Made by a program: the position numbers and the translations under genes
IMG/VR virus record: IMGVR_UViG_3300032675_000104
Span: 1-28,976 of that record
Strand: one strand, 5' to 3'
Source of the DNA: a virus
DNA: 28,976 nt
In this document: positions 12,693 to 20,794 of the stretch, piece after piece
Layout: each line of letters starts with the position of its first letter
Position numbering within the stretch: the first letter of the stretch is position 1
Notes under the pieces: model-generated
The model's input: the letters and a program-made list of their open reading frames with translations, nothing else
Database searches by the model: none
What the model was told of the DNA's origin: nothing

Positions 12693-12995
12693 ATGGCCAA
12701 AACCCCTGCCTGGACCCGCAAGGAGGGCAAAAACCCCTCGGGCGGCCTGAACGCGAAGGGCCGCGCCTCGTATCACGCGCAAACGGGCGGCACGCTCAAG
12801 GCGCCGGTCAAATCCGGCGACAATCCGCGCCGCGCCAGCTTCCTGGCTCGCATGGGCGGGATGCCCGGGCCCGAACGCGACAGTTCCGGCCAGCCGACGC
12901 GGCTGCTGAAGTCGCTCCAGGCGTGGGGCGCGTCGAGCAAGGCGGATGCGAAGCGGAAAGCCGCAGCGATCCGCAAGCGCACCAAGGGGGATTGA
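12693..12995 (+). CDS. DUF6321-like small basic phage protein, 100 aa
   Basis: The start is ATG 12693, with GGGAGG at 12680-12685; the longer frame upstream is a shadow of the adaptor gene. The product carries the pattern I associate with DUF6321: AWTRKEGKNPSGGLNAKGRASY, KAPVKSGDNPRRASFLARMGGMPGP, then PTRLLKSLQAWG and a Lys/Arg-rich tail. This family is widespread in podoviruses and their relatives, usually beside connector genes, and its function is unknown. The strongly basic composition suggests contact with DNA or with acidic virion surfaces. The stop overlaps the next start (TGATG). Confidence 0.82.
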   Translation: MAKTPAWTRKEGKNPSGGLNAKGRASYHAQTGGTLKAPVKSGDNPRRASFLARMGGMPGPERDSSGQPTRLLKSLQAWGASSKADAKRKAAAIRKRTKGD

Positions 12996-15088
12996 TGAGC
13001 GGATCCGCAGGAGGTCTTCCCGGAGCGCCCCAGCCCACCCCTGGGTTTCCGCAGAACCCAATGGACCTGCTGTTCGACGGGTTCGACACGTTGAACACCA
13101 AGCCCTCGCGGCCTGCGATCGAAGAGAACCAGATGTACATCTGCGACGGCTTCATGCCGTTCGGGAAGAACAATCTGCGAACGCTCTACGGCATCGGCAG
13201 CGCCCTCTACGCGGCGCCCGACGGACTGACTATCATCATGCACTGGTTCGGCAACATCGCCACGACCGCCTACTGCGTGGTATTCCTGTCCGACGGCAGC
13301 ATTGTCGGCGTCAACGTGGCCACGAGGTCGACGGTCTCGATCGCGCCGGCCGGCACCATCGTTGATGTGAGCCCGCTGTCGATCGGCATCTCGCAGTGGG
13401 GCAACCAGTACTTCATCATCACGAACGCCCCGGTCGGCGGCACGCCCCAAGGGCAGACGGTCGGCAACGGCTATTTCCTCTGGGACGGCGCGCTGTTCTA
13501 CCAGGCGGGCGGGCTGGGCCCCGAGGTGAGCATAGCAAGCGGCGGCTACGGCTACGCGCCCAACGGGGCGTTCACGGGGACGATCACCGCGGTCGGCGGC
13601 ACCGGGAGCGGGGCCACGTTCTCGGCCGACGTGGCGGACGGCGCGATCTCCAACATCACCGTCACCAACCCAGGCACCGGGTACAGCTATTACGACACCG
13701 TCTTCCTGGCGTTCGCCGGCGGCGGGGGCAACACGACCGCCATCTGCCAGGCCGTGCTGACCGGGGGCGTGGTCACCGCCATCAACGTCATCAACGGCGG
13801 CAGCGGGTACACCTCGACCTCCACGGTCTCCATCGGCGGGGGCGGGGGCTCCGGCTGCGTGGCGACCGTGACCGTGTCGGGCGGCGCGGTGACCGGGTTC
13901 ACCATCACTCAGGGCGGGCAGAGATACGTCACCCCGCCGACGGTCTACGTCACGGACCCGGCGAACACCGTCGCCCAGGCGGTCGTCTCGATCATGCCGT
14001 TCGGCGTGGCCGGGACCGCGGTCGAGACCTACCAGAACCAGGTCTGGGTCTCCAACGGCAACCGCATCTTCTTCACGGCCCCCGAATCTGCGACGGACTT
14101 CTCGCCGGGCGACGGCGGCGGCGCGTTCCCGTCGTACAACTCGTTCCTGAAGATCGGCTTCACGGCCCTGCGGCAGTCCAACGGCTTCCTCTACACCCTG
14201 GCCGACAGCTCGTTGAACTACATCTCGGGCGTTTCGACGAGCGGCACGCCGCCGATCACGACCTTCTCGAACCAGAACGTCGACCCGCAGATCGGCTCGT
14301 CGTGGCCGGGCAGCGTGCAGGTGTTCTCGCGCAACGTGATCTTCGCCAACTCGTTCGGCGTCCACGTTGCTTACGGCGGCGCGGTGACCAAGGTGTCGCC
14401 GATGCTCGACGGCATCTGGGGCTCGGTGCCGTCGTTCTCGAACAACGGGCTGACGACGCCAAGCTCGGCGGTCGCGGTCATTTTCGGCATCCACGTCTAC
14501 ATGCTGCTGCTCCCGATCATCGATCAGGTGACCGGCCAGCCGGTGAACAAGCTGCTGATGTGGGACGGCAAGCGGTGGTGGACGTCGAATCAGGAGATCA
14601 ACCTGACGTGGATCGCGACGCAAGAACTCAACTCGGAGATGGCCGCCTGGGGGACCAACGGTTCGGCCATCTACCCGCTGTTCCAGAACCCTTCGACCGG
14701 CATCGTCAAGACCGCGCAGTCGAAGCTCTTCGACAAGCCCAGCTACTTCTTCGTGAAGATGGCGAACCGGGTCTTCGCGTTGCTGGATTTCGTCCAGCCC
14801 TCGACCGAGCCTTTCAAGATCGCCCTCGATAACGGGGTCAACAACACGACGTCGTCCTTCGTGCAGGCGTCGCCGACGGTGACCTGGCTCAATTCGTCGA
14901 GTGCGGTGGTGCGGTGGACCAATGCTTCGAGCAACACGGTTCCTTGGGCGACGTCCGGCCTCGTCGTGACGGGCTACGCCGCTTCGCAGTCCGGGGCGTT
15001 GCTCGGTTTCACGCTACAGACCCAGGCTCCAGACATGCGGGTCATTTCAGTGACCGCAGTCGTTCAAAATTACCAGCCGTTGTTGTGA
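12995..15088 (+). CDS. P22 gp10-like stabilisation / nozzle-like tail protein with GSGYT module
   Basis: 697 residues from ATG 12995 (TGATG overlap). The N-terminus (NPMDLLFDGFDTLNTKPSRPAIEENQMYICDGFMPFG) and the many beta strands with VGNGYFLWDG, YQNQVWVSNGNRIFF and FSRNVIFANSFGVHVAYGG resemble the beta-propeller nozzle or packaged-DNA stabilisation proteins of podoviruses. Residues about 177-327 are a Gly/Thr-rich insertion built of repeated units such as GGVVTAINVINGGSGYT and GGAVTGFTITQGG. It would form the tail tube end that holds DNA in and binds fibres. The C-terminal third is beta-rich with serine/asparagine runs. The assignment is by fold pattern and position. Confidence 0.78.
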   Translation: MSGSAGGLPGAPQPTPGFPQNPMDLLFDGFDTLNTKPSRPAIEENQMYICDGFMPFGKNNLRTLYGIGSALYAAPDGLTIIMHWFGNIATTAYCVVFLSDGSIVGVNVATRSTVSIAPAGTIVDVSPLSIGISQWGNQYFIITNAPVGGTPQGQTVGNGYFLWDGALFYQAGGLGPEVSIASGGYGYAPNGAFTGTITAVGGTGSGATFSADVADGAISNITVTNPGTGYSYYDTVFLAFAGGGGNTTAICQAVLTGGVVTAINVINGGSGYTSTSTVSIGGGGGSGCVATVTVSGGAVTGFTITQGGQRYVTPPTVYVTDPANTVAQAVVSIMPFGVAGTAVETYQNQVWVSNGNRIFFTAPESATDFSPGDGGGAFPSYNSFLKIGFTALRQSNGFLYTLADSSLNYISGVSTSGTPPITTFSNQNVDPQIGSSWPGSVQVFSRNVIFANSFGVHVAYGGAVTKVSPMLDGIWGSVPSFSNNGLTTPSSAVAVIFGIHVYMLLLPIIDQVTGQPVNKLLMWDGKRWWTSNQEINLTWIATQELNSEMAAWGTNGSAIYPLFQNPSTGIVKTAQSKLFDKPSYFFVKMANRVFALLDFVQPSTEPFKIALDNGVNNTTSSFVQASPTVTWLNSSSAVVRWTNASSNTVPWATSGLVVTGYAASQSGALLGFTLQTQAPDMRVISVTAVVQNYQPLL

Positions 15089-15095
15089 GGACACC

Positions 15096-15860
15096 ATGCC
15101 GCTCCCCTATACCTTCGCCAACCTGACGACGGCGCAGCTGAGCTACCTTGATGCCAATTTCTCGGCGGTCGGGGCGCTGACGCCGATTCCCTGCGCCGTG
15201 TCGGGGACGAACGCGCTGGCGCTGACGCCCCTGGCCAACACGCCCGCGGTCTCGTCCTACGTCAACTACGGGATCTTCACCGGCGTCGTGGTCTCGACGA
15301 ACACGGGCGCGACCACCGCGCAAGTCAACAGCCTGGCCGCGCTGCCGATCTACAAGGACACGTCCGCCGGCCCGGCGGCGCTCACCGGCGGCGAGCTGGT
15401 GGCCGGCAACGTCGTCTACCTCGTCTACGACGCGGCGCTGGACGGCGGCAACGGGGGCTTCCACGTCGACAATCTGCTGGCCGTCGTGAACATCTCCGGC
15501 TCGCCCATCGCCGGGCAGATCGCGCAGTGGACCGGGTCTTCGACGCTGACCGGTATGGACAGCAACGGCACCGGCAACGTCGTGCGCGCCAGCGGCGCGG
15601 CAATCGGCACGCCGACAATCACCGGCGGCACGATCTCGGGCGCAGCAATCACGTCGTCCACCGTGGCGGCGACGACGCTTCAGACCACCACGGCCTACAC
15701 CTACAGCACCCTGCCGGCCGCCACGACCGCGCTGCGCGGGGCGCGGGCGTACATCACCGATGCCAGCGTCGCCACGGCCTCCGTGGGCGCGGCCATCACC
15801 GGCGGCGGATCCAACGTGCTGCCGGTCTTCTGCAACGGGGCGGCTTGGGTCTACGGCTGA
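15096..15860 (+). CDS. Tail-fibre-like protein, 254 aa
   Basis: The N-terminus YTFANLTTAQLSYLDANFSAVG is a pattern common at the start of phage tail-fibre proteins. The middle is Gly/Thr/Ala-rich with NGTGNVVRASGAAIGTPTITGG, a fibre repeat style. The end, ALRGARAYITDASVATAS then GGGSNVLPVFCNGAAWVYG, is a C-terminal domain frequent in phage fibres and tail proteins. It is short and may be a minor fibre or an adaptor subunit. ATG 15096 has GAGGA just upstream. It lies directly after the nozzle-like gene, where a fibre-attachment protein would be expected. Confidence 0.75.
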   Translation: MPLPYTFANLTTAQLSYLDANFSAVGALTPIPCAVSGTNALALTPLANTPAVSSYVNYGIFTGVVVSTNTGATTAQVNSLAALPIYKDTSAGPAALTGGELVAGNVVYLVYDAALDGGNGGFHVDNLLAVVNISGSPIAGQIAQWTGSSTLTGMDSNGTGNVVRASGAAIGTPTITGGTISGAAITSSTVAATTLQTTTAYTYSTLPAATTALRGARAYITDASVATASVGAAITGGGSNVLPVFCNGAAWVYG

Positions 15861-16201
15861 TGCTCGCCACGCTGTTCAACATCTTCCAAGACCAGGTCGG
15901 GATGAGCCAGTTCGCGTTCGCCAACGCGGACTTGCACGACCGCCAGAACGCGGCGATCCTGCAGAGGTACTCGGTGTCCTTGCCGGCCTACGTGCTTGAC
16001 CCCATCTCGCTGGAGAACACCGGGCTGGAGAACTGGCTGCAGATCCATCAGGACATCCACACCCGGACCAACAGCATCTTAGGCATTGCGGGCAATGACC
16101 TGAGTGACGTAGATTTCCGAAATCCGAACCAAGTGGCGTCGTGGATTTGGCTCCACGCCCAGGAGCACGTCCAGGCCAGCAACAAGCTAGGACTGTCATG
16201 A
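15860..16201 (+). CDS. Conserved-type phage protein, 113 aa
   Basis: Starts at ATG 15860 (TGATG overlap with the fibre gene); the frame upstream of that is shadow. The C-terminal half has a pattern I recall from small podoviral proteins: LQIHQDIHTRTNSILGIAGNDLSDVDFRNP, then WIWLHAQEHVQASNKLG. Regularly spaced histidines (HQDIH, HAQEH) could bind metal, but that is a guess. All-helical, no signal or membrane segment. Function unknown; it lies between tail-fibre and acetyltransferase-like genes and is probably a virion or assembly protein. Confidence 0.72.
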   Translation: MLATLFNIFQDQVGMSQFAFANADLHDRQNAAILQRYSVSLPAYVLDPISLENTGLENWLQIHQDIHTRTNSILGIAGNDLSDVDFRNPNQVASWIWLHAQEHVQASNKLGLS

Positions 16202-16695
16202 GCGCGACCAAACGCCGTTATGTCGAACCGGCGGCCCCCGAGCCCTCCGTGGAGTTCAACACCGTTCCGCCGCCCCCGCCGGTCGTGCGCCGCGTGACGC
16301 CCACGGACTTCGAGCAGACCGCCGGCTGGGTGATCCCGATGATCCAAGAGGATTTCTGCGGCCCGTCGTCCATGCTCGTCTACCGCTGGATGCGGAGCTG
16401 GGCGACCGACAACCAGTTCAGCTTCGTCTGCACCGACAACGCGGTCGGCCTAGCGATGCTCGCCAACGACCCGTTGGTGCCCGTCCCCACCGTGCAGGAG
16501 ATCTTCCTTTACGTGCGTCCGGGCCGGCAGTACAAGCACGAGGGCTTGGAGATCTACAAGCACTTCGCCGCCTGGATGCGGATGAACCATGCGGGCCGGT
16601 TCCGGTTCTACGACACCCCCGGCGCGCCCATGGACGAGCTTCGCAAGCTGTTCCCGGATCTTCAGGAGCAGAAGATGTGGTACGTGGACAATTGA
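16198..16695 (+). CDS. Degenerate GNAT-like protein, 165 aa
   Basis: ATG 16198 lies in an ATGA overlap with the previous stop. A Pro-rich N-terminus (VPPPPPVVRR) precedes a domain whose order recalls GNAT acetyltransferases: TPTDFEQTAGWVIPMIQED, a FVCTDNAVGLAMLAND strand pair, VQEIFLYVRPGRQYKHEGLEIYKHFAAWMR and FRFYDTPG. The CoA-binding loop is not a normal Q/RxxGxG/A, so activity is doubtful. The gene directly downstream encodes a clearer GNAT, which makes a shared origin plausible. Paired acetyltransferase-like genes near tail genes are known in phages, but their targets are not. Confidence 0.6.
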   Translation: MSATKRRYVEPAAPEPSVEFNTVPPPPPVVRRVTPTDFEQTAGWVIPMIQEDFCGPSSMLVYRWMRSWATDNQFSFVCTDNAVGLAMLANDPLVPVPTVQEIFLYVRPGRQYKHEGLEIYKHFAAWMRMNHAGRFRFYDTPGAPMDELRKLFPDLQEQKMWYVDN

Positions 16696-17156
16696 AATAC
16701 CAGCAGGAACTCCTTGCGGACGCTCTGGATGATCTGAAGCCGTTGCTCGTTGGGCATTGGGAAGAGATCGCGCGCAACCGCGACTTCGTCCCGCTCGACC
16801 CGGATTACGACACGTATCTGCGGATCGAGGCGACGGGCATGCTCCGTGTCTACACGGTGCGCGCCGATGACGGTGCGGTCGTGGGGTACGCGATCTATTT
16901 CGTGCGTCCGCACCTGCACTACCGGCGGAATGTTTGGGCGGTGTCGGACATCGTCTACCTTCGTCCCGAATACCGGCGCGGCTTCTGCGGCATTCGGTTG
17001 CTGTCCTTCGCCGAGAAGAAGCTGACGGAGGACGGCGTCCACGTCATGCACACGACGAGCAAGCTGGCGCATCCCGCTCTTGCCCGAGTTTTGGAGCACT
17101 TGGGGCACAACCCGATCGAGATGGGGCACGCCAAGGTGCTGAACAAGGAAGCATGA
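16677..17156 (+). CDS. GNAT-family N-acetyltransferase
   Basis: 159 residues from GTG 16677, chosen because AGGAG (16664-16668) sits 8 bases upstream; TTG 16692, in a TTGA overlap, is the alternative. The GNAT fold is visible: GAVVGYAIYFVRPHLHYRRN (beta strands), WAVSDIVYLRPEYRRGFCGIRLLSFAEKK with the acetyl-CoA-binding loop RRGFCG, and a later HTTSKLAHPALARVLEHLGHNPIEMGHAKVL segment matching the C-terminal half. It transfers an acetyl group from acetyl-CoA to an unknown amine. It overlaps the upstream GNAT-like gene by 19 bases. Confidence 0.83.
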   Translation: MVRGQLKYQQELLADALDDLKPLLVGHWEEIARNRDFVPLDPDYDTYLRIEATGMLRVYTVRADDGAVVGYAIYFVRPHLHYRRNVWAVSDIVYLRPEYRRGFCGIRLLSFAEKKLTEDGVHVMHTTSKLAHPALARVLEHLGHNPIEMGHAKVLNKEA

Positions 17157-17159
17157 GCC

Positions 17160-18434
17160 ATGGGCATCAGCGCCCTCATTGCCCCGATCATTGAAGCCGC
17201 CACGAGCGCCGAGACGGTGGCGAGCATTGGCGCCGGCATCACGGGCGCACTCGGCACGACCGCGGCTGGCGCGCTTGACGCTGCGGCGCTCGGGGCCGTC
17301 GGCGGGGGCGCGCTGAGCGGCATTGAGGGCAAGCCCATTCTCCCCGGCGCGCTCGGCGGGGCGATCACCGGCGGGGCCCTTGGGGGCTTTGGTGGCTTCG
17401 TGTCAAACGAACTCGGCGGCGGGTTGGCCGGCGGTCTGGGCGAGGTCGGCTTGGGCGCGGGTGCCGGGGCGCTGGGATCGGCCCTGACCGGCCAGAACAT
17501 CGGCCTGGGCGCGCTCGGCGGCGCGCTGTCGGGCGGTGTGGCGGCGTTGGGGGCGGGCGGCGGCGGGGCGTCGGCGTCGAGCACGGCGGCCCCCGCGCAG
17601 GCGGGCACCAGCGCGCTGTCCAGCGCGCCAGGGGATCTGACCCAGAGCATTGGCCTGTCCCCCGGCCTCGAGCCGGAGACGAACATCTTCAATCAGCCCT
17701 ACGGCCCCGGCAGCGATCTGTCGTTTGCGACGGGCGACGGCGGCGGCGTGCCGGCGCAGCAGGCTCCCGTCGGTTCGCCGGTGGCGGACACCAGCAAATT
17801 CGCCATGGGGCCGGGCGACGCGGCGTCGGCGCAAGCGAGCGCCATCAGCACGGCGGATGCCCTCGGGCTTGCCCAACAGGGCGCGGCCGCGTCCGCCGGC
17901 GACGTTGGCGCGGGGACCAAGCTGTCGCTCAGCAACCTCATGAACGACCCGCTCGGCACGCTGTCGTCCAACCCGGGTGTGGCCTTGGGCGCATTGGGGC
18001 TCGGGTATCAGGCCCTGAAGGGCAACGAGATGCCGAAGGGCTACAACCAGTTGGCTGGGGAAGCCGCGGCTCTCACCAGCGAGGCCAACCAGCTGTCGTC
18101 TCAGGCGCTGAACCAAGCCCTGCCGCCCGGCGCGCAAGCACAGCTGGATCAGGCGTCGAACGCGATGAAGGCCCGCGTGCAGTCCCAGTTCTCCCGGATG
18201 GGCTTGGGCGGCTCGACCATGGAAGCTCAGGCGTTGGCGAGCGTGGACCAGCAGGTCGCCAGCCAGGGCTACGGCATCATGCAGAACCTCATGCAGCAGG
18301 GGCTGTCGGCCGCGCAGGCGGCGGACGCGATGCTGAACCAGATCATGAGTGCCCAGGTCTCGCAGCAGAATGCGCTGACCGGCGCGATCGGCCAATTCGC
18401 CGGCGGCCTCGCGGGCGCATCCTTGAAAGCATAA
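17160..18434 (+). CDS. Internal virion protein with glycine-zipper domain
   Basis: 424 residues, rich in Ala, Gly and Ser. Residues 20-135 contain repeated small-residue helices (GAVGGGALSG, GALGGAITGGALGGFGG, GLGALGGALSGG), the glycine-zipper pattern of proteins that insert into membranes. The middle is disordered and Pro/Ser/Gly-rich. The C-terminal 150 residues (NPGVALGALGLGYQALKG, then LPPGAQAQLDQ and GGSTMEAQALASVDQQ) are paralogous to the next gene. By position and composition it is a DNA-ejection protein like T7 gp14, expected to form a channel in the host envelope. AAGGAAG lies about 9 bases before ATG 17160. Confidence 0.75.
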   Translation: MGISALIAPIIEAATSAETVASIGAGITGALGTTAAGALDAAALGAVGGGALSGIEGKPILPGALGGAITGGALGGFGGFVSNELGGGLAGGLGEVGLGAGAGALGSALTGQNIGLGALGGALSGGVAALGAGGGGASASSTAAPAQAGTSALSSAPGDLTQSIGLSPGLEPETNIFNQPYGPGSDLSFATGDGGGVPAQQAPVGSPVADTSKFAMGPGDAASAQASAISTADALGLAQQGAAASAGDVGAGTKLSLSNLMNDPLGTLSSNPGVALGALGLGYQALKGNEMPKGYNQLAGEAAALTSEANQLSSQALNQALPPGAQAQLDQASNAMKARVQSQFSRMGLGGSTMEAQALASVDQQVASQGYGIMQNLMQQGLSAAQAADAMLNQIMSAQVSQQNALTGAIGQFAGGLAGASLKA

Positions 18435-18437
18435 CCG

Positions 18438-18938
18438 ATGGCAGACCCCACCGACATCCTGAACACGCTCGGCAACTACGCGACGCCCCAGGTGGTTCTT
18501 GGCGGCCTCGGGCTGGGCGTGGACGCGCTTCTTGGCCAGCAGCCGCTGAAGGGCCAGGCGCAGCTTTCGCAGATGGGGTCGCAGTTGGGCACGCAGGGCC
18601 AGCAGCTGGTCCAGCAGGGTCTGACCGGGGCCTTGCCGCCGGGCGCCCAGGCGCAGCTCGACCAGCAGGTGAACGCGGCCAACGCGGCCACGCGCAGCGC
18701 CGACGCGCGCATGGGGATCAGCGGCTCGACCATGGAAGCCCAGCAGCTCGCGTCGAACCAGCAGCAGCGGCTTGCCGCCAGCTTTCAGATGGCCCAGGGG
18801 CTGATCTCAGACGGCGTCAAGATGAGCGGCATGAGCGCGCAGATGCTCGGGCAGATCATGCAGGCCAACGTGCAGCAGGATGACGCGTTCGTGAAAGCGG
18901 TCGGGCAGTTCGCCGCGGGCTTGGCGGGAGCAGTGTGA
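18438..18938 (+). CDS. Internal virion protein, paralog of the preceding C-terminal domain
   Basis: 166 residues corresponding almost end to end to the C-terminal 150 residues of the protein at 17160. The match includes the VLGGLGLGVDALLG start, ALPPGAQAQLDQ, the ISGSTMEAQQLASNQQQRL segment and VGQFAAGLAGA at the end. It is helical and Gln-rich. It has lost, or never had, the glycine-zipper part. It probably assembles with the longer copy inside the head. There is no clear Shine-Dalgarno before ATG 18438; the 3-base gap after the previous stop suggests translational coupling. Confidence 0.75.
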   Translation: MADPTDILNTLGNYATPQVVLGGLGLGVDALLGQQPLKGQAQLSQMGSQLGTQGQQLVQQGLTGALPPGAQAQLDQQVNAANAATRSADARMGISGSTMEAQQLASNQQQRLAASFQMAQGLISDGVKMSGMSAQMLGQIMQANVQQDDAFVKAVGQFAAGLAGAV

Positions 18939-20794
18939 TGGCGGATGGTGGCGACAGCGGCACGGCGACGGCAACGCCCGTCAACGCACAGGACACGGCG
19001 CAGAAATTGACCCGGGGGACGGTTACCGCCCCCATCGAGCGCGACGTGGCTTCGGCCAGCGCGGCGAAACCGCAGTCGGCGGCGCTTGCCGTGAACGACC
19101 TCATCAAGCAGGGCAACGACCTGTATTCGAAGTTCCAGGCCGGGCTGGAGAAGGCGAAGGCCGATATGCCTTCCGGGCCCAACTTGCAGCCGTGGAACCA
19201 GAAGATGCCCGAGGCCGATCCGGCGCGGGCGTTCGGGTCGTGGGCGTCGGTGCTTGGCATCCTCGCGGGCGCGCTCACGCGGCAGCCGCTGACGGCGGCG
19301 CTGAACGCTTCGGGACAGGCCATGAAAGCGATCCGGTCGAACGATATCGCGGCGTACGAGGACGCGAAGCAGACGTGGAAAGAGAACACGGACATCGCGA
19401 TCAAGAACGCCGAATGGTCGTACAAGCAGTATCAGGCCGGTCTCGACTTGATGAAGACGGACTACGATGCGGGCGCGGCTCACATCAAAACGACTGCCGC
19501 CCTCATCGGCGACATTCACACGATGCAGAACGACGACGCGCGGACGGCGGCGGCCATGGCCGAGTCGAAACAGCGGTTGGCGATGCAGGGCCTGCAAATC
19601 TCCGAGGCCATGGGCGCGCATTACGACGCGATGATGGCAGGGGTCGACCTCTATAACCAGCAGCGGCAAACAAACCCGCAGATGCCCGAGTTCAAAGACC
19701 TGTCTCCGCAACAGCAAAGCGCCTGGACGAGCCGTGGCGCTCGCGAGATCGCAGTGCAGGACAAATTGCGCACCGCCAAAATGGCGGAGACCGACCGGTT
19801 GCGTTCGGCGATCATGGCGCAGCACCCAGATTGGGACGAAACAAAGGTCGCGGCGGAAATGCAGCGCATCCAGCGCCCCGTGCGAGCCAGCGTTGAAGCC
19901 CCCGACAAGGCGGCAGTAGCGGAAGACGTTGAAAAAGAGCACCCGGACTGGACCCCCGGACAAAAAACTCTCGAAGTCGATCGCCGCATCGCGGTAGCCA
20001 AAAGGCCCGCGCCTGCGGGTTTGCAATTGCCGCCAGACACCGCTCGCATGATCGCGGAGCGAGTGGTAGACGCCGGCGATTTTTCCGGCCTCACCGGGTT
20101 CGGGCGTTCGCCTGCCGCGCTCTCGCAAATCGACACGGAGATCACGGCCCTGGCGAAAGAAAGAGGCCTGTCGGGTCTTGACCTCGCAAAGATGAAAGCC
20201 AACTTCGCTGCGTACGGCCAAGGCGTCAAAGCTTTCGTTCCCGGCGGCAAGGTCGAGCCGGCGCTGCGCTCCCTCGGCGTCGTGGTCAGTCACCTAGACA
20301 CGTTGGAAAAAGTCGCCAAAGGGCTTGCGCAAGGTCAGTTCCCCGCTCTCAACGCGGCAGAGAATGCCGTGATGCGGCAGATGGGGTGGAGTGGCCAGAC
20401 AACGTTCGAGGCGGTCAAAAACATCGTGGCCCCGGAAATCGAGAAGGCCGTGACCGGCGGCGGCGGGGCGCTCGGGGATCGCGACGACCTCAAAGCTAGC
20501 TTGAAAGCTTCGAACAGCCCAGGAATGCTGCTGGCCGCCATTCACGGCTATCAGGAGCTTATGGGCGGCCAGCTTCAGGGCATCAAACAGGCCTACACCA
20601 ACTTGCAGAACATGCCGGGCCAAGCGGGCGTGCCCTTCGAGAGCTTGCTGTCGGAAGCTACGAAAAGCGCCATTGAGGACCGCGGCTCTGCGAGTGGCGC
20701 GCCAACGTACAAAGTCGGTCAAACCATAACACAGGGCGGTAAAAAATATCGTATTGATTCTGTTGACCCCCTGAAAGCGACGGAAATCCCGTAA
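18938..20794 (+). CDS. Large internal virion / ejection protein, 618 aa
   Basis: The start is ATG 18938 (TGATG overlap; GGGAG at 18926-18930); an upstream GTG 18935 is possible. It is a long helical protein with charged coiled-coil-like stretches in the first 300 residues (AEWSYKQYQAGLDLMK region). The segment from about 440 to 570 resembles a module I recall from phage internal proteins: SLGVVVSHLDTLEKVAKGL, then NIVAPEIEKAVTGGGGALGDRDD and NSPGMLLAAIHGYQELMGGQ. The C-terminus contains TYKVGQTITQGGKKYRIDSV. No lysozyme-type catalytic motif is seen. The second half uses noticeably more A/T-ending codons than the first. The expected role is DNA ejection. Confidence 0.75.
   Translation: MADGGDSGTATATPVNAQDTAQKLTRGTVTAPIERDVASASAAKPQSAALAVNDLIKQGNDLYSKFQAGLEKAKADMPSGPNLQPWNQKMPEADPARAFGSWASVLGILAGALTRQPLTAALNASGQAMKAIRSNDIAAYEDAKQTWKENTDIAIKNAEWSYKQYQAGLDLMKTDYDAGAAHIKTTAALIGDIHTMQNDDARTAAAMAESKQRLAMQGLQISEAMGAHYDAMMAGVDLYNQQRQTNPQMPEFKDLSPQQQSAWTSRGAREIAVQDKLRTAKMAETDRLRSAIMAQHPDWDETKVAAEMQRIQRPVRASVEAPDKAAVAEDVEKEHPDWTPGQKTLEVDRRIAVAKRPAPAGLQLPPDTARMIAERVVDAGDFSGLTGFGRSPAALSQIDTEITALAKERGLSGLDLAKMKANFAAYGQGVKAFVPGGKVEPALRSLGVVVSHLDTLEKVAKGLAQGQFPALNAAENAVMRQMGWSGQTTFEAVKNIVAPEIEKAVTGGGGALGDRDDLKASLKASNSPGMLLAAIHGYQELMGGQLQGIKQAYTNLQNMPGQAGVPFESLLSEATKSAIEDRGSASGAPTYKVGQTITQGGKKYRIDSVDPLKATEIP

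Noticed and set aside
18785-20293. 502-residue minus-strand open frame
   Set aside because: Antisense to the internal virion proteins, with no ribosome-binding site or family pattern; a shadow.
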